This document shows positions 1 to 9,109 of a stretch of DNA of 40,475 nucleotides, in pieces (position 1 is the first letter of the stretch; the number at the start of each line of letters is the position of its first letter). Made by a program: the position numbers and the translations under genes. The stretch comes from Anaerolineae bacterium (GTDB lineage Bacteria; Chloroflexota; Anaerolineae; Epilineales; JAHCIE01). The stretch is taken from positions 1-40,475 of the forward strand of contig JAHCIP010000013.1 of the NCBI GenBank assembly GCA_026129165.1, given 5' to 3'. The notes under the pieces were generated by a model. The model saw nothing but the letters and a program-made list of their open reading frames with translations. It was not told the origin of the DNA and ran no database searches.

Positions 1-1065
1 GGGGAGGCCGTGCGGCGGGGGGCATTGGCGGCGCTGGCCGAGTTTCAGCGATTTGTCGAGGCCGACCTGCAGGCCGAGGGCCAGTTTTGGACCGGTCCGG
101 AGTTGTTCGAGCGGCTGCTGCGCGAGCATCACGGCCTGGACCTGACGCCCGACCGGCTGTACCAGTTGGGTGAGGCGACCGCTGCCGACCTTCGCGCCCG
201 GCTGGCTGCCCAGGCGCGGAGGATTGACCCAGGCCAGACCTGGCAGGCCATTGTCGAGGGGTTGAAGGCCGACCACCCGACCCGCGACGGGCTGCTCCAG
301 GCGTACCGCGACGAGGCGGCGCGGGCGCGGGAGTTCGTCCTGGCGCGGGGACTGATCCACCTCCCGTCGGGCGAGACGTGCGAGATTCGTCCTACCCCGC
401 CCTTTATGCGCGCCACCGCGCCGCTGGGCTACTTTAGCGGCGTCCCACCCTTTGCCGAGGGCGACAACCTGGGCATCCTGTATATCACGCCCATTGACCC
501 TGCCTTGCCCGCCGAGCGCCAGGAAGCCCTGCTCCAGGCCCACTGCGCCACGGCCATTCGCTCCATCTGCTTCCACGAGACCTACCCCGGCCACCACTAC
601 CAGTTCTGGTGGGCCAAGCAGCGGGCAACGCCGCTGCGCAAGCAGTTCTACAGCACCCTGTTCGCCGAGGGCTGGGCGCTCTATACCGAGGAGATGATGG
701 AGGAGGCGGGCTACTTCGATACGCCGGCGCTCAGTCTGTGGCAGCTCAAGAATTCCATGTGGCGGGCGGTGCGGATGATGATTGACGTGGGCTTGCACAC
801 GGGCCGCCTGAGCCTGGACGCAGCGGCGCAATTGCTGTGCGACGAGGCCGGGCTGGAGCCGAACACGGCGCGGGGCGAAGTGCTGCGCTACACCACGTCG
901 CCCACCCAGCCGAGTAGCTACATGCTGGGCCGCAACCGCGTGGTCGAACTGCGGCGGCAGTTCCAGGCGCGGCAGGGCGGCCGATTCAGCCTCCAGGACT
1001 TCCACAGCCGCCTGCTGGACTACAGCACCGTTTCGCCCGCGTTTATTCCAGATGGGTTGGGGTAG
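1..1065 (+). CDS. DUF885 family metallopeptidase-like protein, 3' part
   Basis: The reading frame is open from base 1, so the gene starts upstream of the window; about 354 C-terminal codons are present. The DUF885 hallmark HETYPGHH lies near residue 195 of the visible part. It is a zinc-peptidase-like HExxxPGHH site and is followed by EGWALYTEEMM, the usual second helix carrying a Glu ligand. DUF885 proteins are usually 550-600 aa, so roughly 200 residues are missing on the left. They are thought to be zinc-dependent peptidases, and no substrate can be read from the sequence. The GTG at base 10 is only the first possible start codon in view and lies inside the domain, so it is not the true start. 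A strong hairpin follows the gene. Confidence 0.85.
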   Translation, partial: GEAVRRGALAALAEFQRFVEADLQAEGQFWTGPELFERLLREHHGLDLTPDRLYQLGEATAADLRARLAAQARRIDPGQTWQAIVEGLKADHPTRDGLLQAYRDEAARAREFVLARGLIHLPSGETCEIRPTPPFMRATAPLGYFSGVPPFAEGDNLGILYITPIDPALPAERQEALLQAHCATAIRSICFHETYPGHHYQFWWAKQRATPLRKQFYSTLFAEGWALYTEEMMEEAGYFDTPALSLWQLKNSMWRAVRMMIDVGLHTGRLSLDAAAQLLCDEAGLEPNTARGEVLRYTTSPTQPSSYMLGRNRVVELRRQFQARQGGRFSLQDFHSRLLDYSTVSPAFIPDGLG

Positions 1066-1074
1066 GCGTGGAGG

Positions 1075-1094
1075 GTCATGCTGAGCGAAGCGAG
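1075..1094. repeat. Short copy of a common intergenic repeat
   Basis: The 20 bases beginning GTCATGCTGAGCGAAGCG resemble a phrase that recurs in intergenic DNA of many bacteria. Only one short copy is visible here, so the call rests on recognition and not on a repeat count in this window. Confidence 0.3.
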
Positions 1095-1128
1095 GGGCGC
1101 AGGAACCGCGCCCTACCCATGGACGCAA

Positions 1129-1177
1129 AGAGACAAGGGCCTGATGACGTATCGTGCGTCACCAGGCCCTTGTCTCT
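1129..1177. terminator. Long hairpin between convergent genes
   Basis: Two 21-base arms (1129-1149 and 1157-1177) pair with a single mismatch, which is a G-U pair in RNA, around a 7-base loop. The core is ACAAGGGCCTG against CAGGCCCTTGT. It lies between the DUF885 gene ending at 1065 and the leftward sensor kinase ending at 1296, so it probably ends transcription from both sides. There is no long T run after either arm. Confidence 0.65.
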
Positions 1178-1295
1178 GAGAGGTTCTGAGAGGTTTCGTG
1201 GTCACCGCTGGGAGGTCAGCCAGCTTTCGACTGTGCTTAGTATCTCACCCGCGCATTAAGCGTACATTAAACGATGTTTAGGCGGGGATGAGATT

Positions 1296-4200
1296 TCAGG
1301 TGTCTCCAGCTTGTGCCCCCTGGACCAGGGCCGCGATGGTTGTGACCAGGTCGTGCGGCGTGACGGGCTTGGGCAGGTAGTCATCGTAGCCGGCGGCCAG
1401 TGCGCGGCGGCGGTCCTCGGAGCGCGCATACGCGGTCAGGGCGACAGTCAGCAGCGGGCGGCCGAGCGCCTGGCGGAGGGCGCGAACACGGGCGATAAGG
1501 GTGTAGCCATCCTCGCCCGGCATGGCGACGTCGCTGACCACTACCTGCGGCCACCACTCCCGCAGCGCCGCTACTGCTTCCGAGGCCGAAGCGCATATTC
1601 TCACCTCAGCCCCCTGACCCGTCAGAATGACCTGGAGCAGTTCGAGGGTTGGCTCATCATCGTCAACGACCAGAATCCGCACCCCCGGTAGTCGCGGCTC
1701 GCTGTCTGATAGGCTGGCGCGGTTGACTTCGGTCTGGTCTCCCACCGCACCGTCTCGTCCGGTCGAACGGTTGGCGCTCGGACCAGCAACGGGAAGGTAG
1801 ACAGTAAATGTGGCCCCCTGGTTTGGACCTGGACTCGCGGCCCTGACCGTCCCACCGTGCATCTCGACGATGTGGCGTACAATGGCCAGGCCCAGCCCTA
1901 ACCCCTCGTAGGAGCGGGTGCTGGTGCTGTCAGCCTGACTGAATCGCTCGAATACATAGGGGAGAAAGTCGGGGCTGATGCCAATGCCCGTGTCACGCAC
2001 CGTCAACTCGACCTCATTGGCCTGGCGCTGCAGGTGGACTTCCACCCGCCCGCCGGCTGGGGTGAACTTGACCGCGTTCGATAGCAGGTTCCAGGTAACT
2101 TGCTGCAAGCGGTCGGCATCGCCGGCAATCAGCCCGACATCACCATCACACTCAACGTCCAACTGGAGCGACTTGGCCTCGGCGGCCAGCCGCACCGAGG
2201 TCGCGGCGGCTTGGACCAGGGGACAGGGGTCAACGTGCTGGACGTTAAGCTTCAACTTGCCGGTAATAATGCGCGAGACGTCGAGGATGTCCTCAATCAG
2301 TTGCGCCTGGGCGCGGGCGCTCTGCTCGATGACTTCCAGGGCGCGCGCGGCCACCGCCTCGCGGCCCTTGCCCGCCCGCAACATACTGCTCCACCCCAGA
2401 ATCGCGGTCAGCGGCGTCCTCAACTCATGGGATACCGTTGCCAGGAACTCGTCCTTGGTACGATTGGCTGCTTCCGCCGCCGCGCGCGCGGTTCGCTCCC
2501 GCTGCAGGAGGCGCTCGCGTTCCGCCTCAGCGGCCTTGCGAGCCTCGAGTTCCTCGCGCGCTGACTGATACAGCTTGGCGTTCTGCATGGCGACAGATAG
2601 CGGGGCTACGATGCCCTCCAGCAGCGCGAGTTGCTCCTCGGTGTAGAACTGCTGGTCGCTCATGATCTGCACCACACCGCGCACTCCCCCCTCGAGTTTG
2701 ATGGGCACCATCAAGGCGGCGCGGCTCTTGGGCGGGCCAGCCTCCGGCAAGGATTTGAGCGTGCCGTCGCTGGTGACTTCGTAGAATGTGCCTGTCGGGT
2801 CCTGGACCCGCTGAGCCACTTCATTGGTAAGCAGGCCGCGCCCCGTGCGGATGACCTCGCTTTGCATGCCCCCACTACTCGCCTTGAAGGACAGGGGCGG
2901 GAAGATGGCAGGGTCCAGCGTCTGGCCGTCCACCCAGGCATATTCACACCGAATCAGACTCTCGTCTGGCTCATACGCTGAGACAATCAGGCCGTCGTGA
3001 GGGATGGCCTGGCTGAGCAGGCGGTGGAGGGTGTGATAGATGGCCGGTGTGTCGAGACTTTCGCCCAGTTGGCGCGCCCCCTCATAGAGCAGTCGCACCG
3101 TCCGTTCGCTGCGCACCAGGGCATCCTCAGCTTGTTTGCGCGCGCTAATATCAGCCGTGATACCCACCACGCGCGTCGGCCGGCCCTGGTCATCGTTCAG
3201 GACCACGCTGCGGTCCCAGAGATGGACGTAGTGCCCATCCTTGTGCCGAGCGCGGTATTCCACATCGAAGATGCCATTCTCGCCGGCGAAAGCCACATTC
3301 TGCGCGGCGACCGCCTCAAGGTCTTCAGGATGGATTAGCCCACGCCACCCGTCTGAGGTCAGGGGAATCTCGCCCACCGCATAGCCCATGACACGTGTGA
3401 ATCCCGCCGTCCGTTCCACTCGATCCTGCGTGCGGTCCCACTCGTAGACAAAAGCGCGCGCGGCCGCCTCGGCCAACTCGAACCGTAGGTTGGCCCGGCG
3501 CAAAGCCTCTTCGCCCGCTTTGCGCTCGGTGATGTCCATACCGATGCCGTAGAGGGTCGTGGCTTCGCCCTCAGGCGAATAGACGGCCCGGCCCCGCCCT
3601 TCCATCCAGCGCACCCCGCCATCCCTATGGCGGAAGCGAAACTCGATGACGTAGTCGCGGCGTTCGGCGAGGGCCGCGGCGATCTCACGGGTGATGCCCG
3701 GCTGGTCCTCCGCCAGGACATACTCATAGAAGCTGTCCTCGGTTCCCTTGAAGCCGCCGGGCGGCAAACCAAACAACTCCTCCAACTCACGGCTCCACCA
3801 GACCTGATTGGTCGCCACATCACGGCTCCAGGCGCCCATGCGGCTGCTGCGCATGGCAAGCGAGAGCACTTGCTCGCTCTCTCGCAGCGCCTGTTCAGTC
3901 TGGGCCTGGACAATGGCGGGCCAGACCTGGGCCGCTACCGCCTCAATCAGGGCTACCTCGTCGTCTCGCCACACCCGCGGCGCGGCGCTGTGGACGCTCA
4001 GCAGCGCCACCCACCGCCCTTCGGTGAGACAGGGGACCGAGACAAGCGCGCCAACGCCGACACGTCCATAGCCGGTCGGGTAGCGCGATGCCGAGCGCGG
4101 GTCCCGCGCCGTGTCGTAGATGACCAGGGTCCGCCCGGCGGCCGAGGCGCCTATGACTTCGGGCGGGACGAGGTCGGTCAACTTGTACTGGCCGGCCCTG

Positions 4201-5192
4201 CTCGGCGCGTCTACCCGGTGCCAGGGGCGGGCAATCGTGACCTCGGCCGTATCGGGGTCCACCTCGTTGAGAGTACAGCGTGTCGCCTTCAGGTACACCC
4301 CCAACGCCTCAATGGCGGCCCAGCGGATGGCCTCCGGGTCGGTGAGCGGACGGATCTGGGCCAGGAGTTCACTTAAGAACTCCCGGTTCTGCTCAGCCCG
4401 CTTGCGCTCGGTGATGTCCTGCATCATGGCGACGGCGAAGAGGATGCGTCCGTGGGCGTCGCGAACCGGGTTGGCCGCGACATTGACCCAGATGGGGGAG
4501 CCGTCCTGCCGAAGCAGCCGTCGTTCAACGGTATACCGCTCGCGCGCGCCGGCCAGCACCTCGTCCACCAGACGGAGCGTGGCGGCCCGGTCCTCAGGAT
4601 GAATGAGGTCGAACACCGGGCGGCCAATCAACTCGTCACGGCTATAGCCGAGCATCTGGCACAGGCCGGGGTTCACGTCTAGCAAGCTGCCATCCCGCCG
4701 CGCCAGGGTGATGCCCACCCCGACATGGGAGAATAGTTGATAGAAGCGTTCGTCGCTCGCGCGGAGGGCTTCCTGAGTCTCGCGCAGACTCCGCCGTAGC
4801 TCGACCTTCTCCATCGCATTCTGCACCGCGCGTTGGACATCGGCTGACGCCATGCGGCCCTGCACGAGAAAGTCGTGCACGCCGTGGCGGAGCGCGGTGA
4901 GGGTCGCCTCGGTTTGGTGGGGCGGGGTCACGAGGATGATGGAGGCGTCGGGCGGGCTGGACTGGGTGTGGAGGGCGGCGACCCAGGCCGAGCCAGCCAT
5001 ATCCGGCAACGCGGCGGCGACGAGGAGGCACGCGGGTGGCGTCGCACGGCATAGGGCCAGCGCCTGAGCGCCTGTGTCGGCTGTTAAGAAGACAGGAGGC
5101 TGGCGGCCGCCAGAGGCGAGGGCTTGTTGAACTAACTCGCGGTCGGCGGCGGTCAGTCCGACCAGCAGGATTGTTTTCGCGGACGCCTCCAT
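1296..5192 (-). CDS. Hybrid sensor histidine kinase/response regulator with PAS and GAF domains
   Basis: This 1298-aa kinase has no membrane segment and is probably cytoplasmic. Domains in order: degenerate receiver (about 6-120), PAS (148-265), GAF (275-430), PAS (440-560), PAS (568-690), GAF (700-870), coiled-coil linker (875-912), HisKA with SHELRTP and phospho-acceptor His922, HATPase (about 1015-1135; N box NLLSNAVKF, G boxes DTGIGI and GLGLGLAI), and a C-terminal receiver (1171-1290). The C-terminal receiver is intact: DDD at the start, phospho-acceptor Asp1221 and Lys1275. The N-terminal receiver lacks the acidic pair, has Ala59 where the phospho-Asp should be and Gln111 where the Lys should be. 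The signal is unknown. No partner regulator is adjacent, so it may act through its own receiver or a distant partner. Confidence 0.93.
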   Translation of the reverse strand: MEASAKTILLVGLTAADRELVQQALASGGRQPPVFLTADTGAQALALCRATPPACLLVAAALPDMAGSAWVAALHTQSSPPDASIILVTPPHQTEATLTALRHGVHDFLVQGRMASADVQRAVQNAMEKVELRRSLRETQEALRASDERFYQLFSHVGVGITLARRDGSLLDVNPGLCQMLGYSRDELIGRPVFDLIHPEDRAATLRLVDEVLAGARERYTVERRLLRQDGSPIWVNVAANPVRDAHGRILFAVAMMQDITERKRAEQNREFLSELLAQIRPLTDPEAIRWAAIEALGVYLKATRCTLNEVDPDTAEVTIARPWHRVDAPSRAGQYKLTDLVPPEVIGASAAGRTLVIYDTARDPRSASRYPTGYGRVGVGALVSVPCLTEGRWVALLSVHSAAPRVWRDDEVALIEAVAAQVWPAIVQAQTEQALRESEQVLSLAMRSSRMGAWSRDVATNQVWWSRELEELFGLPPGGFKGTEDSFYEYVLAEDQPGITREIAAALAERRDYVIEFRFRHRDGGVRWMEGRGRAVYSPEGEATTLYGIGMDITERKAGEEALRRANLRFELAEAAARAFVYEWDRTQDRVERTAGFTRVMGYAVGEIPLTSDGWRGLIHPEDLEAVAAQNVAFAGENGIFDVEYRARHKDGHYVHLWDRSVVLNDDQGRPTRVVGITADISARKQAEDALVRSERTVRLLYEGARQLGESLDTPAIYHTLHRLLSQAIPHDGLIVSAYEPDESLIRCEYAWVDGQTLDPAIFPPLSFKASSGGMQSEVIRTGRGLLTNEVAQRVQDPTGTFYEVTSDGTLKSLPEAGPPKSRAALMVPIKLEGGVRGVVQIMSDQQFYTEEQLALLEGIVAPLSVAMQNAKLYQSAREELEARKAAEAERERLLQRERTARAAAEAANRTKDEFLATVSHELRTPLTAILGWSSMLRAGKGREAVAARALEVIEQSARAQAQLIEDILDVSRIITGKLKLNVQHVDPCPLVQAAATSVRLAAEAKSLQLDVECDGDVGLIAGDADRLQQVTWNLLSNAVKFTPAGGRVEVHLQRQANEVELTVRDTGIGISPDFLPYVFERFSQADSTSTRSYEGLGLGLAIVRHIVEMHGGTVRAASPGPNQGATFTVYLPVAGPSANRSTGRDGAVGDQTEVNRASLSDSEPRLPGVRILVVDDDEPTLELLQVILTGQGAEVRICASASEAVAALREWWPQVVVSDVAMPGEDGYTLIARVRALRQALGRPLLTVALTAYARSEDRRRALAAGYDDYLPKPVTPHDLVTTIAALVQGAQAGDT

Positions 5193-5343
5193 ACAACTCC
5201 ACCCCCGGCGGTCTCGGCGCCGGCCAGCTCCACATCCCGACCAGCCGCCGTCGGTGGCTAGACCATGCGGCTGGCCGGGCTATATATTTGAACCAGGTCC
5301 TGGGGAAACGATAGGCGCGAGGCGGGGAGCCTACTTGAAGGAT

Positions 5344-5371
5344 AGTTTAGCCTTTGCGAAGGGCAAGTCAA
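5344..5371 (-). promoter_or_regulatory. Putative sigma70-type promoter of the sensor kinase
   Basis: Read on the minus strand, TTGACT (5371-5366) and TAAACT (5349-5344) are separated by 16 bases. This leaves a leader of about 145 bases before the kinase start at 5192. The match is good but was judged by eye. Confidence 0.5.
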
Positions 5372-5380
5372 GTTAGGGGT

Positions 5381-6435
5381 CTAGGCCGGGGGTAACGTCT
5401 CCCGCAGGAAGCGCAGCCAATTGCCATGCATGATGGCCTCAACATCCGCTTCGGCGTACCCTCGCGCCCGCAGCAAGCCTGGTATCTTTTGCAAGTCGGC
5501 GATGGTGTCCAGGTCCCAGGGGCTTTGCTCCTTGCCAAAGCCGCCGTCCAGGTCGGTCCCAATCCCAACATGCCGCGCGTTGCCGGCGAGTTGGCAGATG
5601 TGGTCAATGTGGTCCACCACATCGCTTAGCGTGACCTGCTCCGGTGTCGGGTTGGCCTTGTCCCAGCCTGGCAGGAGCATCCAATCATCCATCGCCGCGC
5701 CAATGACGCCGTCACGGGCGATAATAGCGCGAAGCTGGTCGTCGGAGAACTGGCGCTGGTCGGGGACCAGGGCGCGGCAGTTGTTGTGGGTGGCGACGAC
5801 CCGCCCCTGGAACAGGTCCAGCGCCTCCCAGAAGCTCTGGTCGGCTAGGTGGGTCAGGTCAAGGGTCATTCCAAGGGCCTGCATGTGGCCGAGCAACTCC
5901 CGCCCCGGCGCCTTGAGACCGCCTTCCGTATGCGTGCCGTAGGCATAGGCGCTAGGGCCGTAGTGGGCCAGGCTGAGAATCCTCAAGCCCTCGTCCCACC
6001 ACCAGTAGACCTGGTCTGACGCCAACATAGGGTCGGCGCCTTCCATGCTCAGCAGGTGGCCGAGGGGCGCGGTATCAGGGGCGGCAGTCCACTCCGCCAG
6101 ATGACGGTCCAGGTCGGCGGCGGTTCGGATCGAGCAACAGACCCGGTTCTCGCGTGGCCAGGCGATACAGGATCAACTGGGACGCGCCGCCGCGAAACAC
6201 GCTTCCGCTGAAGTCGAGTTGGCCGCGCCGCTGGCATGGCGGGCCAGGATGGTCGAGAACAGGAGGAAGCGACGTGTCCTGGCGCAACTCCGGGAAGCAT
6301 ACGGTGGCGCTCTGCCCTGGCTCTGCCGTCATATCGGCTTCCCAGCGAACCTGGGCGACCGGGCTGCTTGAGGTCGATCACGATTGTAGAACAGGGCATT
6401 CGCTCAGGTCGAGATGCGAGTTCGATACAGAGCAT
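5381..6435 (-). pseudogene. M19 (renal dipeptidase family) dipeptidase, frameshifted
   Basis: M19 enzymes are zinc dipeptidases. The C-terminal two thirds is intact in one frame (5381-6172): it has LSMEGADPML, the zinc-ligand regions LDLTHLAD and VATHNNCRAL, and GIGTDLDGG. The N-terminal third is present but scattered over three frames. The expected start MLCIDSHLDL, with the HxD zinc motif, is seen from ATG 6435 if one extra A near 6423 is dropped. Then come NALFYNRD, QPVAQVRWEADMTAEPG with TVCFPELR, LLFSTILARHASG, LILYRLATRE and RTAADLDRHLAEW, each in the next frame. At least five indels are needed, and a TGA at 6173-6175 cuts the final frame. The full span corresponds to about 350 aa, normal for the family. 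It is either a pseudogene or a poorly sequenced stretch. Confidence 0.8.
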
Positions 6436-6709
6436 GGCGTTCCCAGTGGCCGCCGTCGGTCATCAAGGGGATGGGGTGAGGCCGCCTCGCCGTTTCTGCG
6501 CCTGTCAAACTTAGGCGCACTCAACGCTGGGACAAGGCCGCCTGCCTGGATATGATGCTCGCATGCCATCGTCCCAGGGACGGAGCGTGTTGCCGACTCC
6601 CAGAGGGCAACCCCAGGTTGCTCCGCACATAGACGCGGACGCAGGGCAGGCCCCGTGCCCGCCCTGTCGAGGCCACCACGGTAATCACAACAGGGAAAGG
6701 ACACCTCTC

Positions 6710-6995
6710 ATGTCTGTGGAAGCCAAAACTCAAAGCGATGGGGATTGAGATCCAGCTCGCGCCGCTGGGCTGGGAAGATCGAGCCAGCCGTGCGCACTGG
6801 CAATCTGGTGTTTACGTCGGGCCAGGTATCGGCACGGTAGTGGAAACAGATATCGCGAAGGTCGGCCAGATCTGACGGTGGAGCAGGCTACGCGGCGCAG
6901 CACGGCTGTGCGCCTCAACTGTCTGGCTTCGCCGTCAAGGCGGTAGTGGACCCGACAAGGTGGTGCGGGCTATCGAGCCTCAGAAGAAGGGCTAA
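6710..6995 (+). pseudogene. RidA/YjgF-family protein, multiply frameshifted
   Basis: RidA-family proteins are about 130 aa and include enamine/imine deaminases. The sequence starts with ATG at 6710 behind a purine-rich AGGGAAAGG. MSVEAK is followed, after one extra A, by LKAMGIEIQLAP. Further shifts give EPAVRTGNLVFTSGQVS, the family's characteristic strand, then DLTVEQ, GYAAQHG, LNCLA, VKAVV and finally VRAIEPQKKG and a TAA at 6993-6995. No single frame covers more than about a third of the domain. The neighbouring M19 gene is broken in the same style. The 12-base gap to the hydrolase at 7007 suggests the two were once an operon. Confidence 0.72.
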
Positions 6996-7006
6996 AGGCG
7001 GTCCGA

Positions 7007-8017
7007 ATGCCTATCAGGCGCACAGCCACAACCCTCATCGGGCTGGCAGCCGGGGGCGCGGCCTATCAGACCTGGGCTTCGGCTCAGGACCGGCAGAATA
7101 TCCCCACGTCCGGTCACATGGTGGACGTGGGCGGCCATGCCTTGCACTATCTCAGTATGGGCGAGGGAAGCCCCACTGTGGTCATCGAAGCCGGGCTGGG
7201 TGGGGCGGGCCTGATCTACTATGGGGTCCAAAAGCGGATTGCCGAGTTCACGCGGGTTGTTACCTACGACCGCGCCGGGCTGGGCTGGAGCGAGCCAGCG
7301 CCTGGGCGGCTGGACGGCGAGCGCGTGGTGTCTGATCTCCATACGCTGCTGCACCGCGCCGCTATCCCAGGCCCTTACGTCCTCGTCGGTCACTCCTGGG
7401 GTGGGCCGTATGTGCGGCTGTTCGCCCAGCGCTATCCCGAGGCAGTGGCCGGCATGGCGCTGATAGACGCTTCCCACGAAGAGCAGTTCGACCGGTTCCC
7501 ACCCAGTATTGCACGTCAGACCGACCTGATGGCCTGGATATTCTGGTCGATGGCCCTGGGGGCGCGACTGGGTATCTTACGACGTGCCAGCGGCGTCCTC
7601 GGCCTCCTCGGCGTGTGGCGGAAAGTACCAGCCGAGATTCGCCCCCAGGCCCAGGCACTCCTGAACCGAGTCCAGCATTGGGAAGGGGTCAGCGCGGAAG
7701 CCCGCGACTGGCGCTATACGGCGCGTCAGGTATAGGCGATTGGCCGGGATCATTACCCGCTGGGTGATAAACCACTGGTGGTGCTGACGGCCGGCGCGAC
7801 ATGGCAGGGTGAGGGGAGGGTCGCGCCCGGTGTGTCGAAAGCGGATATGCGGCGCGACTGGCTAGAGCTTCAACAGGAACAGGCCCGCCTCTCGCGCCAC
7901 GCCCAGCATAGAATTGCCGAGGACGCGACACACCTGTCCATCGCGCTGGAGCATGGACACACCTTTGTAGAGGCGGTCCATGAGATGGTGGCGGCGGTGA
8001 TGGCCGCCAGGGGCTAG
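7007..8017 (+). pseudogene. Alpha/beta hydrolase interrupted by an in-frame TAG
   Basis: The frame from ATG 7007 shows an N-terminal hydrophobic stretch (about 8-25), the oxyanion segment EAGLGG, YDRAGLGWSE, and the nucleophile elbow GHSWGG with Ser130. It meets TAG at 7733-7735 (codon 243). The same frame then continues without indels for a further 94 codons: AIGRDHYPLGDKPLVVLTAG, then a helical stretch and DATHLSIALEHG, which supplies the likely catalytic His near residue 309, ending at 8017. Full length would be about 336 aa, normal for the fold. The truncated 242-aa product would lack the catalytic His. One substitution could create this stop, so an indel error does not explain it. Suppression of TAG is not supported, since other genes here end in TAG. 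Confidence 0.85.
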
Positions 8018-8023
8018 AAGCCC

Positions 8024-8091
8024 CTGGCTACTGAATGGAAGCCTGAGAGGCTGGGTTCAGCCCCCGAAGGGGAGTTTCCATCGATAGCCAG
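8024..8091. repeat. Long palindromic repeat element
   Basis: CTGGCTACTGAATGGAA (8024-8040) faces TTTCCATCGATAGCCAG (8075-8091). The outer 7 bases and an inner block of 5-6 pair, with a mismatched patch between. Inside are two smaller hairpins, GCCTgagAGGC and CCCCcgaaGGGG. It starts just after the hydrolase stop codon. The layout is that of nested palindromic intergenic repeats found in Chloroflexota and cyanobacteria. It may also act as a terminator. Confidence 0.6.
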
Positions 8092-8165
8092 CTCCTATGC
8101 CCCCCGCATGGGGGGTTAGGGGCAGGCGGGCGTCGTCACCGCGTAAGCCCTGTCACAAACAGAGA

Positions 8166-8190
8166 GGGGCTTCGCGTGATACGAAGCCCC
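8166..8190. terminator. Hairpin between convergent genes
   Basis: GGGGCTTCG (8166-8174) and CGAAGCCCC (8182-8190) pair perfectly over 9 bases around a 7-base loop. It lies between the rightward hydrolase and the leftward gene at 8240. It could terminate either, though it lacks a T run. Confidence 0.55.
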
Positions 8191-8239
8191 TGCCAGGAGG
8201 AGTGGAGTATTCAGTTGTCGGGTTCCGTCGGCGGGTTAG

Positions 8240-8962
8240 TTATTGGTTACGGCGGATGGTGAAGGTCATACGCCACTGAGCGCCCTCACCCGAAGCCGTC
8301 GCCGTGCGTGTTCGCGTCTCGCCCGCCACCAGGTTGTCCATCTCGGTCGCCGTGACCGTTAGCTGGACTGGAGCGCCAATCGCCTCATCGTTGTCCAGGT
8401 TCGAGAAGAGCTGGTTGGTCGTCTTCAGACCCTCGCTGAAGCCTTTCGCCACAGCACTGCGGAGCGAGGCGAGGCTGGTGTCGCCGTTGACGACGGCGAA
8501 GGTGTAGTGGACCTTGGCGCGGAACTCCATCTCGGCAATGGTCTCAGCCAGGGGGTTCTCATCGTGCTCAATCACCTGGGCCACAATCGCTACGTCGCGG
8601 GTCACGTTCAGGTTGTCCAGGAGCGTCTGGTTCATCTGGCGGATGTCGCCGTTGCGCACGCCGCTGAACGCAGGGGTGGCGAAGAAGTCCAGACGCTGAC
8701 CGCTGGCCCCAATCGGGCGGATGATGCCCAGCACGACGTAGGGTTCATTGTCACCCGACTCCTGGACCTGGAGAGCCAGCAGTTCGGTCGCGCGGATGGT
8801 GAAGCGTTCAGCTGGACCGATGGCGTTGGGTGTCACTGCCTCAGTAGCGTCCGTCGCCCCATCCACCGCCACAGGACCATCCGCATAGCTCAGACGGGCG
8901 GACATAAACAGCACAGCCAGAACCGCGAGTACAAACAGCCGAGTCACGAAGCGAGTTTTCAT
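8240..8962 (-). CDS. Secreted protein of unknown function
   Basis: This 240-aa protein starts with a clear signal peptide: KTR, then a hydrophobic core to about residue 22, and probable cleavage after SYA near residue 27. The mature part has no motif I recognise. It contains alternating beta-like segments such as RFTIRATELLALQVQ, PYVVLGIIRP and VQLTVTATEM, and ends TFTIRRNQ, which suggests a beta-rich extracellular fold. It has no cysteines and no further membrane segment. The start is supported by AAGGAG about 10 bases upstream. It is flanked by a terminator hairpin on its 3' side and is divergent from the S9 peptidase, so it is probably a single-gene unit. Confidence 0.75.
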   Translation of the reverse strand: MKTRFVTRLFVLAVLAVLFMSARLSYADGPVAVDGATDATEAVTPNAIGPAERFTIRATELLALQVQESGDNEPYVVLGIIRPIGASGQRLDFFATPAFSGVRNGDIRQMNQTLLDNLNVTRDVAIVAQVIEHDENPLAETIAEMEFRAKVHYTFAVVNGDTSLASLRSAVAKGFSEGLKTTNQLFSNLDNDEAIGAPVQLTVTATEMDNLVAGETRTRTATASGEGAQWRMTFTIRRNQ

Positions 8963-9109
8963 TGTCCCTGTCTCCTTAGTGTGTTCCTGTTGTTTTCAAC
9001 TCGATTGTGACCCTAGTGTACCGCGCGCTGGTTAAATCGCTGACGAAAAGGTGGTCAAGGAAACGGTCAAATCACTGAATTTTTGAATTGATCCCAACAG
9101 GAGCCTCCC

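Noticed and set aside
1068..1259. Short plus-strand frame after the DUF885 gene
   Set aside because: It reads through a repeat and a long terminator hairpin and has no ribosome site.
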